Shown here in pieces: positions 44,501 through 53,889 of a stretch of DNA of 64,000 nt. Position 1 is the first letter of the stretch. The number at the start of each line of letters is the position of its first letter. The notes below the pieces were generated by a model that was not told the origin of the DNA, did no database searches, and saw only the letters and a program-made list of their open reading frames with translations. The translations under genes and the position numbers were made by a program. Source of the DNA: Rufibacter sp. DG15C (GTDB taxonomy: Bacteria > Bacteroidota > Bacteroidia > Cytophagales > Hymenobacteraceae); the NCBI RefSeq assembly GCF_001577755.1, contig NZ_CP010776.1:3038001-3102000 (forward strand), read 5' to 3'.

Positions 44501-46951
44501 GACGAATTCCTGCCCACGGTTTACATCTCGGCCATTGCCCTCCGTGAAATCAAGGACAACAGCCTGCCCATGACCATTGCCCGCGGGTTCAAGGCCGTGG
44601 CCGTCACCAAGAAGGCGACTAAGCTGGACGTAGCCGTAATAGCGCCAGAACTCACCCGCTCCAAAAGAACGCAGTTGGTGAAAGTGAAAACCGTTCCTAA
44701 TGCGCAGGTAACTTTAGCGGTAGTAGACGAAGGTATTCTACAGCTCAAAGACTTCAAGACGCCAGACCCGCACGGGTTTTTCTACCAGAAGCGCGCCCTG
44801 GAAGTGAATGCTTTTGATTTGTACCCATACCTGTTTCCTGAGATTGGCAACCGTCGTTCCAGCGTGGGCGGCGACGGCTATGACCTGGAGAAGCGTGTGA
44901 ATCCTTTGACCTCTAAGCGCGTGAAACTGGTCTCTATCTGGAGCGGCCACCTCAAAACCAATAGCAACGGCGAGGCTTCTGTCAACGTGAAAGTACCGGA
45001 ATTCTCAGGTACCTTGCGGGTGATGGCAGTGGCTTACAAAGGCAACTCCTTCGGTTCTGCAGAGAAGTTGCTCCGGGTAGCCGACCCGATTGTGCTGAGC
45101 ACCGCCTTGCCGCGATTTGCCAGTCCTAAAGATACTCTACAAGTGCCCGTCATGGTAAGCAATACCACTGGCAAGGCTACGGACTTGAAAAGTAGTATTA
45201 CCGTGACCGGACCGTTGCGCGTAGTGGGTGCAACCTCCAAAACCGCCAGAGTAAATGCCAATACTGAGACGCAGGTGGTCTACCAAGTGGTGGCGGCTTC
45301 GGCCACGGGGCCGGCCTCTGTGGTTGTAAAAGTTAATGCGCTAGGTGAACAGTTTAGTAGCAGCACGGATCTTACCGTTCGGCCGGCTGCGCCTTTAACT
45401 AAAATTACTGGAGCAGGTTCACTGAAAGATGCGGCCACTGCTACTATCACTCCGGCGCATGACTTCATCTCCACCTCAGTAGCGTCTAAAATAGTAGTGA
45501 GCAGTTCGCCTCTGGCACAGTTCACTGATGATATTACCTATTTGTTGCAGTATCCGCATGGCTGCTTAGAGCAGACGGTTTCTACCGCGTTTCCGCTGCT
45601 GTATTACGCAGACTTGGCCCGCGCCCTTAACCAAGGCCAGAAAGGCCGCGCCTTCAACCCGAACCACCTGGTACAGGAAGGCATCACCAAGGTGGAGCTC
45701 ATGCAGCAATATGACGGTGGCTTTACCTATTGGCCCGGTGCCACCCAAACCGATTGGTGGAGCAGCGCTTACGGTACCCATTTCTTGCTGGAGGCCAAGA
45801 AAGCAGGCTACCCGGTAAGCCAGGAAGTATTGAAAAAGGCAGTTGCCTACCTTCAAAACAAGGTCAAAACCAAAGCCACCGAGGTATACAAATTCTACAA
45901 CGTTCAACGGAAAGTAGAAAGCAAACTGATTGCCGCCCATGAAGCGTCTTACTCCTTGTACGTGCTCAGTCTGGCAGGCAAACCAGATTGGCCTACCATG
46001 AACTACTACAAGTCCAAGCCAGACTTGTTGGCGATGGATTCTCGGTACTTGTTAGCCAGCACGTACGCGCTCAATGGAAGCTACCAGAGCTTCAGTCAGA
46101 TTCTACCAAAGTCATTTGCAGGCGAAACCTCAGTGCGAGCCTTGGATGGAAGCTTCTATTCGCCGGTGCGGGACATGGCCATCTCTCTGAACAGTTTGGT
46201 AGAGGCTAACCCAGAACATCCGCAGGTGGGCACCTTGTCTCGGCATTTGTCACAAGAACTCAAGTCCAAGCGGTGGTACAATACTCAGGAGCGGGCTTTC
46301 GCATTATTAGCCTTGGGCAAACTGGCCAGCCGAAGCAAGGGAAACCAGACGGCGCAGTTGATACAAAACGGGAAAGCCCTTGGAACCTACTCGGGCAAAG
46401 ACCTGACCTTATCCAATAAACTGAGCACCGTGCCCGTGAGCCTTCAGAGCAAAGGAAAAGGCATTCTGTATTACTATTGGGAACTGGAAGGCATTAGTCA
46501 GAGTGGTGCGTACAAGCAGGAAGACAGTTACCTGAAAGTGCGCAAAACCTTCTTTGACCGCAACGGGAAAGCCCTCACCAACAATACTTTCAAGCAGAAT
46601 GATTTGGTGATTGTACGGGTGGAGTTACAGACATTGGATACAAGGTCTATACCAAATGTAGCCATCACCGATATGCTGCCGGCAGGTTTTGAGATTGAGA
46701 ACCCCCGCCTGATGACGGCCCGTGAGTTTCAGTGGCTCCAAAAGATGAATCCCGGCACGCCAGACCACATGGACATCCGGGATGACCGCATCAACCTGTA
46801 TGCCACTGCCAGGCCAAAACCCCAATACTTCTTCTACCAGGTGCGGGCGGTAAGTAAGGGTACCTTCCAGATGGGACCCATTGGCGCCGACGCCATGTAC
46901 AACGCCGAGTACCATTCCTACAACGGAGCCGGGGTGGTGCGGGTGAGGTAG
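41519..46951 (+). CDS. Alpha-2-macroglobulin family lipoprotein
   Basis: The 1810-residue protein has a lipoprotein signal (LLILICTVSC, Cys about 27). The first 600 residues hold MG-type beta domains. The bait/MG region includes GGKRLEGVIYDAFIYGDRDLYRPGDTVHVNTLVRTPEW and VEEFMPDRLKVT. The thioester motif CLEQ is intact at about 1349-1352 (PHGCLEQTVSTAFPLLYYADL), followed by helical thioester-domain repeats (QQYDGGFTYWPG). Bacterial forms are periplasmic and trap proteases covalently. The thioester Cys and Gln are both present, so it should be active. pbpC follows after two palindromic repeats, the classic macroglobulin-PBP1C pairing. Confidence 0.95.
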   Translation: MKFSATSFFIRALQGLSLLILICTVSCRGKSDELRLDRQNFQEEIEQEQNLVFTFDKKLVSDSLLNQWDTVPYIKFTPAVEGKFKWASPDELVFSPTKPFAPSTNYKAELTPNLLKHAENKFKIPAGQEVQFHTPFLVLEKTRTFWVQNQNNPNELEASIQLNFNYPVTYAKLIDLLKVYQEQTALPFELVSSNRDQLTLKVKQVNQSSSGPIALRLIIAKGLTTAGSSYATPQTIDKEISLPTKAQMQVREVYGTQEEGQESIYVYTSQPVTNPDVQSLVTVSPYRTFTVERLDNGLVLRGSFTGSSAYTVSVSGELSGIVGQPLGQTSQHRVDFGNTTPTLSFVDQKAVYLSSQGSRNLALNLAQVPRIKVTISKVYENNILRFLQEGKSYDGYYNEETEEYHDYETYQVSEQNGKVIYEREYEAGSLPKSGSQSLLNLDLADLDFDSQFKGLYVLTVASADKIWMQDSKIISVSDIGLIAKQGQNEVMLFANSIHTAEALSGVEVRFISTNNQVVYKATTDDDGVARLPDMAKNAPDFKISLITARQGQDFNYLPYSQTTVNTSRFDVGGKRLEGVIYDAFIYGDRDLYRPGDTVHVNTLVRTPEWKTVASLPIKIKLLLPNGKEYRSQKGTLNQEGARTTDFYLPASAVTGTYTLEVYSGNDVLLNSQKIGVEEFMPDRLKVTTKLNKTNFKTGEQVQVSLNALNLFGPPAAGRDYEVQLSLKKKDFEPKNYPDYNFEINTSNEVEIQTSVRQGQTDAQGNGQEQFELMGHKDIGMLDGSVFTTVFDETGRPVNRLNRFTVSTQESFFGIKKFDTYVNTQTAMQVPLIALNSAGRPTFARARVQVVRYLYESVIERMDQSYGYNSQRKEIVLVDEAMDIPAAGKVFSFTPSASGEYELRIMRPNAYNYVVQRFYAYGYGNTQNTSFEVSKEGEVGISLDKETYEVGEKAQVLFKSPFAGKILVTVEQNKVLSYHYLDTDKKAASFTLPIQDEFLPTVYISAIALREIKDNSLPMTIARGFKAVAVTKKATKLDVAVIAPELTRSKRTQLVKVKTVPNAQVTLAVVDEGILQLKDFKTPDPHGFFYQKRALEVNAFDLYPYLFPEIGNRRSSVGGDGYDLEKRVNPLTSKRVKLVSIWSGHLKTNSNGEASVNVKVPEFSGTLRVMAVAYKGNSFGSAEKLLRVADPIVLSTALPRFASPKDTLQVPVMVSNTTGKATDLKSSITVTGPLRVVGATSKTARVNANTETQVVYQVVAASATGPASVVVKVNALGEQFSSSTDLTVRPAAPLTKITGAGSLKDAATATITPAHDFISTSVASKIVVSSSPLAQFTDDITYLLQYPHGCLEQTVSTAFPLLYYADLARALNQGQKGRAFNPNHLVQEGITKVELMQQYDGGFTYWPGATQTDWWSSAYGTHFLLEAKKAGYPVSQEVLKKAVAYLQNKVKTKATEVYKFYNVQRKVESKLIAAHEASYSLYVLSLAGKPDWPTMNYYKSKPDLLAMDSRYLLASTYALNGSYQSFSQILPKSFAGETSVRALDGSFYSPVRDMAISLNSLVEANPEHPQVGTLSRHLSQELKSKRWYNTQERAFALLALGKLASRSKGNQTAQLIQNGKALGTYSGKDLTLSNKLSTVPVSLQSKGKGILYYYWELEGISQSGAYKQEDSYLKVRKTFFDRNGKALTNNTFKQNDLVIVRVELQTLDTRSIPNVAITDMLPAGFEIENPRLMTAREFQWLQKMNPGTPDHMDIRDDRINLYATARPKPQYFFYQVRAVSKGTFQMGPIGADAMYNAEYHSYNGAGVVRVR

Positions 46952-46957
46952 ACATTT

Positions 46958-46995
46958 CGTTTTTGGCCTGATTTCCAGAAATCAGGCCAAAAACG
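46958..46995. repeat. Palindromic intergenic repeat, copy 10
   Basis: CGTTTTTGGCCTG, ATTTCCAGAAAT, CAGGCCAAAAACG is a perfect palindrome except the centre. It begins 7 bp after the macroglobulin stop. Confidence 0.96.
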
Positions 46996-47042
46996 GTTAC
47001 CAGTGAAATCGTCCTAACTATAGAAAGAGATTTCTATTCCCT

Positions 47043-47080
47043 CGTTTTTAGCCTATTTCCCAGAAACTAGGCTAAAAAAG
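47043..47080. repeat. Palindromic intergenic repeat, copy 11
   Basis: CGTTTTTAGCCTA, TTTCCCAGAAAC, TAGGCTAAAAAAG. It has paired AG/CT variants as in copy 3. It is 48 bp after copy 10 and 37 bp before the pbpC start. Confidence 0.92.
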
Positions 47081-47116
47081 AAGGAGTAGCTTTACCTGAG
47101 TACTTGCTTAACCAAA

Positions 47117-49459
47117 ATGCCGCTTCACCAAAATTCACCTGCTAAACTAACCCTCTTTTTTAGAAAGAAATGGGTGTTGCGCGTGTTGGCGGCAGTGGTC
47201 ATTCCAGTTGTGGTGTTTCTACTGTTGAACTGGGCATTTCCGTTGCAGGTGAAAGTATCGTACTCGCCCGTCATTACGGCGGCAGATGGGAGCGTGGTGC
47301 ATGCCTTTTTAAGCCGAGATGACAAGTGGCGCATGCAACTAGAGCCAGATGAAATCAATCCGGTGCTTAAGAAAGCCGTGATACTCAAGGAGGACCAATA
47401 CTTCTATGCTCACCCAGGCGTAAATCCGTTTGCCGTGGCGCGAGCAGTGGTAAACAATTTGACCAAAGGCCGAAAAACCTCAGGTGCCTCTACCATTACC
47501 ATGCAGGTGGCGCGTTTGCTGTACCCTAAAGACCGAACCTACGCCAACAAACTGGTGGAGGTATTCAGGGCGCTGCAATTGGAATGGGTGTATAGCAAAG
47601 ACGAAATTCTGCAGCTTTACCTCAACTTGGTACCCTACGGCGGAAACATTGAAGGCGTGAAAGCGGCCTCGGTGCTTTATTTTCAGCAGTCTCCGCGGGC
47701 TTTGAGTTTGGCACAAGCCGTGGCGCTTACGGTCATTCCCAATAAGCCTTCGTCTCTGAGGATTGGCGTGCAAAATGAGCGCATTGTGGCCTTCCGGAAC
47801 AAGTGGTTGCAGGAGTACCAGCAACTACACGCCTTCCCGAAGGAGGCCATTGAAGACGCCTTGCATGAACCGCTGGACGCCTTTAGAGTGCAGGCTCCCA
47901 AGTTGGCGCCGCACTTTGCCTACCGCATGCTCAAAAAATACCCGGGCAAGGCTATCATCAAAACCACGCTCAAACCCGCAGTGCAGGAGAAGGTACAACA
48001 GCTGGCTTTTAATTATCTGCAACGTCTCAAAGCCTTGAACATTCACAACGCGGCTGTGTTGGTGCTCAATAACCAAACCCAGGCCGTGGAAGCTTACTTG
48101 GGCTCCGCTGATTTTACAGATGACATGCACGCCGGGCAGGTGGACGGCGTACGCGCGCTGCGGTCGCCGGGCAGTACCCTGAAACCCTTTCTGTACGCCG
48201 CCGCCTTTGACAAAGGCCTGATTACGCCCAAGACCATTATCACTGATGTGCCCATAGACTATTCTGGATATCGCCCCGAAAACTACTATGGCACCTACAA
48301 CGGCAGCGTGACCATTGAACGAGCCTTGGCAACGTCATTGAATATTCCGGCGGTAAAAGTGCTGGACCAGATGGGCGTGGAGGCCTTCGTGCAGAAACTG
48401 CAGCAGGCTGAGTTTTCTGAGATGAAGGGCCGCGGCAAGCACATGGGCTTATCCATGATTCTAGGAGGGTGCGGCGCCACGTTAGAGGAATTGACCTCGT
48501 TGTACTCAGCCTTCGCGAATGGGGGGAAGCAAGCGCCGCTCAGGTGGTTGCAGCATAATACCTTAAGGCAGGAAAAGCAGTTAATATCGGAGGCCTCGGC
48601 GTTCATGGTGAACCAGATTCTTACCCAACTACAACGCCCCGACCTACCGCATAATGCCCAAAACAGCTCTTACTTGCCAAAAATCGCCTGGAAAACCGGG
48701 ACCTCCTACGGTCGCAAAGACGCTTGGAGCATTGGCTACAACCAGCACTACACCATTGGCGTATGGGTGGGCAATTTCTCAGGGGAAGGCGTACCCGAAT
48801 TGAACGGCACCGACACGGCCACTCCTTTGCTTTTTTCGCTCTTCAACACCATAGATTACAATAGCACTGGTAGTTGGTACCTAGCCCCCAAAGGCCTTGG
48901 TTTTAGAAGCGTTTGCCCCCAGAGTGGCTTGCCCGTGAACAGTTTCTGTCAAGACCAACTGGTTGACACCTACATTCCGGGAACGTCGTCTGTGAACAAG
49001 TGCGCGCACTTAAAGAAAGTGAATGTCTCTGAAGACGGTAAATTTGCCTATTGCACCAGTTGCCAACCAGAGAGCGGATTCACCCAGAAATGGTACCCCA
49101 ACCTGCCGCCTGAGCTGCTCAGTTTTTACGCTCAGGAAAACCTCCCGTTCCAGAAACTCCCTCCGCACAACCCCAACTGCAACCGTATTTTTCAGGAATT
49201 CGCGCCTGTTATCACTTCGCCCACAGCCAACATGGAATTTCTGCTGGAGCGCGAGGAGCGTCAAAAGCTCATGTTGCATTGCAATACCCTCAACGAAGTG
49301 AAAAAGGTCTATTGGTACGTAAACGACAAGCTCCTGCAAGCTGCTGCCTCTGATGAGCGAGTGTTCTTTGAACCAGACAAAGCCGGTAAGTACAAAATCT
49401 CCTGCACCGATGACCAAGGCCGCAACACCAACAGCTACATCACGGTTAAGTTTTTATAG
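47117..49459 (+). CDS. pbpC: Penicillin-binding protein 1C
   Basis: The 780-residue protein has an N-terminal membrane anchor (VLRVLAAVVIPVVVFLLLNWAF). A GT51 glycosyltransferase domain has EDQYFYAHPGVNP and SGASTITMQVARLLYP. The transpeptidase has active-site Ser353 in SPGSTLKP (SxxK) and the KTGTSYG motif near 530. A C-terminal BiPBP_C domain (about 690-780) ends the protein. It polymerises and cross-links peptidoglycan in the periplasm. The macroglobulin upstream probably protects against proteases when the wall is breached, as proposed for this gene pair in other bacteria. Five Cys in the 600-660 insert are unusual. Confidence 0.95.
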   Translation: MPLHQNSPAKLTLFFRKKWVLRVLAAVVIPVVVFLLLNWAFPLQVKVSYSPVITAADGSVVHAFLSRDDKWRMQLEPDEINPVLKKAVILKEDQYFYAHPGVNPFAVARAVVNNLTKGRKTSGASTITMQVARLLYPKDRTYANKLVEVFRALQLEWVYSKDEILQLYLNLVPYGGNIEGVKAASVLYFQQSPRALSLAQAVALTVIPNKPSSLRIGVQNERIVAFRNKWLQEYQQLHAFPKEAIEDALHEPLDAFRVQAPKLAPHFAYRMLKKYPGKAIIKTTLKPAVQEKVQQLAFNYLQRLKALNIHNAAVLVLNNQTQAVEAYLGSADFTDDMHAGQVDGVRALRSPGSTLKPFLYAAAFDKGLITPKTIITDVPIDYSGYRPENYYGTYNGSVTIERALATSLNIPAVKVLDQMGVEAFVQKLQQAEFSEMKGRGKHMGLSMILGGCGATLEELTSLYSAFANGGKQAPLRWLQHNTLRQEKQLISEASAFMVNQILTQLQRPDLPHNAQNSSYLPKIAWKTGTSYGRKDAWSIGYNQHYTIGVWVGNFSGEGVPELNGTDTATPLLFSLFNTIDYNSTGSWYLAPKGLGFRSVCPQSGLPVNSFCQDQLVDTYIPGTSSVNKCAHLKKVNVSEDGKFAYCTSCQPESGFTQKWYPNLPPELLSFYAQENLPFQKLPPHNPNCNRIFQEFAPVITSPTANMEFLLEREERQKLMLHCNTLNEVKKVYWYVNDKLLQAAASDERVFFEPDKAGKYKISCTDDQGRNTNSYITVKFL

Positions 49460-50012
49460 CAGACAATCTTGAGAATTACAGGGTAAAGAGCACGTAAATT
49501 AATTTATTCCCTAAAATGGAAAAGCTAATCTATTCTCATTAAGCAGCTTTTTTGGATTATTTGATTGAAATATCTAGCCAAACTTCCAGTGTATTGATCC
49601 TTGGCTGATTATTTACGATAAGAAGGAGCATTCTAGAATAAGCCCATCCCAAATAATGTTTCTTTAAAGAACAGAAGCCTCCTTTTACATTATTCAAAAT
49701 CGTGGGTTGACGTACCTTGGCAATCCGCCTTTACTGCTCTTACTGCATCCGAAAAACATATAAGTAGTAAGTAGTGACAAAGACTAAAATGGAAAGATGG
49801 ATCCAAGCATCACTCTGTTTCTGTATGCCGGTTTCTTTCCACATGAGCTTTTAGTCTACGTAATAATCTCTGCAATTAAATCCTTCTCTATACGCTTATA
49901 GAGGTTCTGTTAAAAAAACGTGCATCCATTGAGGGCGTCCACCGTTAAACTGGGAATAATAAATGGCAAGGCAACCTCATTGCCATTAGACTCTTTCTTA
50001 AAATGAATTACT
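49460..50012. other. Non-coding gap after pbpC
   Basis: This 553-bp gap is AT-rich with no ORF of note, no tRNA, no palindromic repeat copy and no clear terminator. The promoter of the metallopeptidase gene should lie in its last 150 bp, but I see no confident match. Confidence 0.4.
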
Positions 50013-50915
50013 ATGAAATGGCTAGGCAGAAGAAAAAGTAGCAATATTGAAGACCTGAGAGGCCAATCAGCAGGCGGTTTAGGTGGCGGTGGCAGGGGCA
50101 TCAGTCCTATGCTGATCTTGCCCTTGATTCGGCTTCTTTTCTCTAAGGCTGGATTGGTTATTGTTGCCATACTGGCCCTGGTCTTCTTTTTAACAGGAAC
50201 CAATCCTTTGACGCTTTTACAACAGTTTGTGGGAGGGGACCCTCAGTATGCGCAAACTTCTGCCACCCAGCAGAGCCCAGAAGAGCAGGCGCTGGCTGAC
50301 CAGACGGCAATTGTACTGGCAGATACTGAAGATGTCTGGAACAAGCTCATACAAGGATACAGAGAGCCAACACTGGTGATGTTTTCAGATCAGGTGAATT
50401 CAGCTTGTGGTACTGCATCTTCTGCCTCAGGCCCTTTCTATTGCCCAGGTGATGAAAAGCTGTACATAGATTTGAGCTTTTTTGAAGAGATGGATAACAA
50501 GCTTGGTGCCGAGGGGGATTTTGCGCAAGCCTATGTGATAGGCCATGAAGTAGGACACCATGTGCAGAAGCTTACAGGAGCCATGGACCAAGTTAACGCA
50601 ATGCGGGGCAAGCTTTCTGAAACAGAATTCAACAAACTTATGGTAAGGGTTGAATTGCAGGCAGACTTTTACGCCGGCGTATGGGCGCACCATACGCAAC
50701 GCTCCACAGGATTCATGGAACCTGGCGACCTAGAGGAAGCCCTGAATGCGGCAAGTGCCATTGGGGATGACCGTCTCCAGCAACAGTCCACCGGACGCGT
50801 AATTCCTGACTCCTTCACACACGGCACCTCAGCCCAGCGGGTTAGGTGGTTTAAGAAAGGCTTTGAGACAGGAGATGTGTCTCAGGGAGATACTTTTAAC
50901 GCAACTGTGTTGTAG
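50013..50915 (+). CDS. Neutral zinc metallopeptidase (YpfJ family)
   Basis: The 300-residue protein begins MKWLGRRKSSNIEDLRGQSAGGLGGGGRGI, the family's characteristic N-terminus. A single membrane helix follows (AGLVIVAILALVFFLTGTN, about 46-64). The catalytic HEVGHH lies at 178-183 (YVIGHEVGHHVQKL), and ELQADFYAGVWAHH supplies the third ligand. YpfJ-like proteins are membrane-anchored metalloproteases of unknown substrate. A strong terminator follows, then the tRNA-Glu gene on the other strand. Confidence 0.93.
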   Translation: MKWLGRRKSSNIEDLRGQSAGGLGGGGRGISPMLILPLIRLLFSKAGLVIVAILALVFFLTGTNPLTLLQQFVGGDPQYAQTSATQQSPEEQALADQTAIVLADTEDVWNKLIQGYREPTLVMFSDQVNSACGTASSASGPFYCPGDEKLYIDLSFFEEMDNKLGAEGDFAQAYVIGHEVGHHVQKLTGAMDQVNAMRGKLSETEFNKLMVRVELQADFYAGVWAHHTQRSTGFMEPGDLEEALNAASAIGDDRLQQQSTGRVIPDSFTHGTSAQRVRWFKKGFETGDVSQGDTFNATVL

Positions 50916-51020
50916 GGTATCAGATGCTACTGGTAGAATGGATGGCTTTGAATAAGAGCAACGATAAGGTGTTAGCTGTGCTAGCTTAACAGTTATAATT
51001 GCCAGCGTCCTTGTAGAAAT

Positions 51021-51055
51021 AAAAAAGCCCTTCAGTTTTTTCTGAAGGGCTTTTT
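51021..51055. terminator. Terminator shared by metallopeptidase gene (+) and tRNA-Glu (-)
   Basis: AAAAAAGCCCTTCAG-ttttt-tCTGAAGGGCTTTTT abuts the CCA end of the minus-strand tRNA and has T tracts in both directions. Confidence 0.85.
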
Positions 51056-51129
51056 GGTAGTCCGTAGGGGAATCGAACCCCTGTTACCAGAATGAAAATC
51101 TGGTGTCCTAACCCCTAGACGAACGGACC
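51055..51129 (-). tRNA. tRNA-Glu (UUC), copy 1
   Basis: On the minus strand GGTCCGT pairs with ACGGACT, and the anticodon stem-loop contains ATTTTCATT (anticodon TTC). The T-arm has GGTTCGATTCC, and discriminator A and CCA are encoded. A hairpin terminator follows directly. The 136-bp block with its promoter is identical to that of copy 2. Confidence 0.96.
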
Positions 51130-51149
51130 ATCTGTCGGTTTTGATGGTG

Positions 51150-51180
51150 CAAATATAGCGGGGTGATTTTGATTTGCAAA
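51150..51180 (-). promoter_or_regulatory. Bacteroidota-type promoter of tRNA-Glu copy 1
   Basis: On the minus strand TTTG, a 19-bp spacer, then TATATTTG is an exact match to the TTTG / TAnnTTTG primary-sigma consensus. It lies about 20 bp before the tRNA 5' end. Confidence 0.85.
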
Positions 51181-51346
51181 AGGGCAGTAAAGAAAAATTG
51201 AAGAATTATTGCTGTTTAGACTTGATGGGGCAAGGTTATTAGAAAATGTATTTAGGTAACCTGTTAATTGCCAATTCGTTATTTGTCCTCCTTTGATTCT
51301 AGAACTATCACACCTTATTAAATAAGTCTCGTTAAATTTTCACCTG

Positions 51347-52285
51347 TCAAACAGCTTCTGCTTTTTTAGACTTAAACAGCTTGCGCACCAGCGTCACTAC
51401 TTTTTCAATAAGGAAACCTAACACAATGCCTGCCAATGCACAAATAAGAGCCTTTGCAAACCACTGAAGAGCAGGAACATCAGGTAAAGAGTGAATGATG
51501 TTTTCCAAAGTATGATGCAAGAAAGGAATGCCATGGATTACAATTTCGGCACCCACCCAAAGCATAGCGGCCGTACCCACGTACGCCAAAATCTTTAAGA
51601 AAGCTGGCATGCCTTTAACCAATCCTCTACCAAATTTTTGTAACGCAGGATGGAATTTATCTTTAGCCATGTGCACGCCTATGTCGTCTGCTTTTACAAT
51701 TAAACCTACAAAGCCATACACAGCCACTGTAATAAAGACACCCACGGCAAGCATCACAATGATTTGGTTGGTTAGAGGCGTATTGGCTACAGTAGAGTAG
51801 GTAATGGCCACAATCTCAGAAGAAAGAATCAAGTCTGTTCTTACGGCGCCGCCAATTCTTTCCTTCTCTAATTCTTCTGGGGTAATCACCTGCATTTGAT
51901 CCTCTTCCCCGTGCCCTCCCTCATGGTGTTTGCTGAACATGGAATGTACCTTTTCATAGCCCTCAAAGCATAAAAAGGAGCCCCCCAGCATTAGTATAGG
52001 CGTTATGGCCCACGGCGCGAAAAAGCCTAACAACAATGCGGCTGGACTAAGAATCAGAATCTTGTTGATTAGTGACTTCTTGGCAATCTGGTAGATGATG
52101 CTAAGCTCACGGGAAGGATCCAGGCCCACTACATATTTAGGTGTCACTGCAGTATCGTCAATCACGATACCAGATACCTTACCAGTGGTTTTGGCCACTT
52201 GTGCCGGAACATCATCTAAACTGGCGGCACTAACTTTCACAAGCGCCGCTACATCATCTAATAAAGCAAGAAGACCTGAAGCCAT
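51347..52285 (-). CDS. DUF808 (YedI-like) inner-membrane protein
   Basis: The 312-residue protein begins MASGLLALLDDVAALVKVSAASLDDV, the standard DUF808 N-terminus. Next come KTTGKVSGIVIDDTAVTPKYVVG and several membrane segments (ILILSPAALLLGFFAPWAITPILMLGGSFLCFEG; NQIIVMLAVGVFITVAVYGFVGLIV; LKILAYVGTAAMLWVGAEIVI; ALICALAGIVLGFLIEK). A His/Glu-rich cytoplasmic loop (SKHHEGGHGEEDQ) is notable. Function is unknown. It sits between the two duplicated tRNA-Glu loci. Confidence 0.93.
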   Translation of the reverse strand: MASGLLALLDDVAALVKVSAASLDDVPAQVAKTTGKVSGIVIDDTAVTPKYVVGLDPSRELSIIYQIAKKSLINKILILSPAALLLGFFAPWAITPILMLGGSFLCFEGYEKVHSMFSKHHEGGHGEEDQMQVITPEELEKERIGGAVRTDLILSSEIVAITYSTVANTPLTNQIIVMLAVGVFITVAVYGFVGLIVKADDIGVHMAKDKFHPALQKFGRGLVKGMPAFLKILAYVGTAAMLWVGAEIVIHGIPFLHHTLENIIHSLPDVPALQWFAKALICALAGIVLGFLIEKVVTLVRKLFKSKKAEAV

Positions 52286-52492
52286 AAACTAAACTTTCAT
52301 TTAAAACTTGATACCGTCAGCAAAGGAGTGCTAACAGTTTTGCTTAAACGAACCAAACTGCATTTAGCCGTCTAAGCCGAAGAGTAATATTACGAATTTT
52401 ACCTTTGTGCATTTGTTTAGCCTTAAAATTTAACGACCGAATCATGGAGTAAAATGCTGGATTTATTTCCTTGAGCTAAATGTACATAAACG

Positions 52493-52527
52493 AAAAAAGC
52501 CGCTCCATTTACATGAAGCGGCTTTTT
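52493..52527. terminator. Terminator of tRNA-Glu copy 2
   Basis: AAAAAAGCCGCT-ccatttacatga-AGCGGCTTTTT abuts the CCA end of the minus-strand tRNA. It has a different stem sequence from the copy 1 terminator, which marks the edge of the duplication. Confidence 0.82.
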
Positions 52528-52601
52528 GGTAGTCCGTAGGGGAATCGAACCCCTGTTACCAGAATGAAAATCTGGTGTCCTAACCCCTAGACGAACGGAC
52601 C
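52527..52601 (-). tRNA. tRNA-Glu (UUC), copy 2
   Basis: This is identical in sequence to copy 1, including anticodon TTC, T-arm GGTTCGATTCC and encoded CCA. It has its own upstream promoter and downstream terminator. Confidence 0.96.
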
Positions 52602-52621
52602 ATCTGTCGGTTTTGATGGTG

Positions 52622-52652
52622 CAAATATAGCGGGGTGATTTTGATTTGCAAA
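52622..52652 (-). promoter_or_regulatory. Bacteroidota-type promoter of tRNA-Glu copy 2
   Basis: TTTG, 19-bp spacer, TATATTTG on the minus strand, identical to the promoter of copy 1. Confidence 0.85.
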
Positions 52653-52686
52653 AGGTGGCCACAAAAAAAAGTGCCTAATTTGGTAA

Positions 52687-53781
<1,095 letters not shown>

Positions 53782-53808
53782 TTAGCATAAAGCTTTTATA
53801 CTCTTAAG

Positions 53809-53843
53809 AAGTGGTGTTGCTGTAGAGCGGCACCACTTTTTTT
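53809..53843 (+). terminator. Terminator of gapA
   Basis: AAGTGGTGTTGC, loop TGTAGA, GCGGCACCACTT, then T7. It is a typical intrinsic terminator 28 bp after the gapA stop. Its T run is shared with the left end of palindromic repeat copy 12. Confidence 0.88.
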
Positions 53844-53874
53844 GTCTATTTTTACCAAAACAGGCCAAAAACGA
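53837..53874. repeat. Palindromic intergenic repeat, copy 12 (ACC-loop variant)
   Basis: TTTTTTTGTCTA, TTTTTACCAAAA, CAGGCCAAAAACG. The left arm is partly decayed and the centre is TTTTTACCAAAA rather than TTTTCTGGAAAA. It ends 15 bp before the lipid kinase start. Confidence 0.8.
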
Positions 53875-53889
53875 CGTACTAACCAACGC

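Noticed and set aside
45566-45940. Antisense ORF inside the macroglobulin thioester domain
   Set aside because: The plus-strand frame carries CLEQ and the helical repeats; the antisense frame has no domain.
52423-52662. 79-codon minus-strand ORF containing VRTPDFHSGNRGSIPLR
   Set aside because: It is the translation of the tRNA-Glu copy 2 locus and its promoter; a known kind of false gene over tRNAs.
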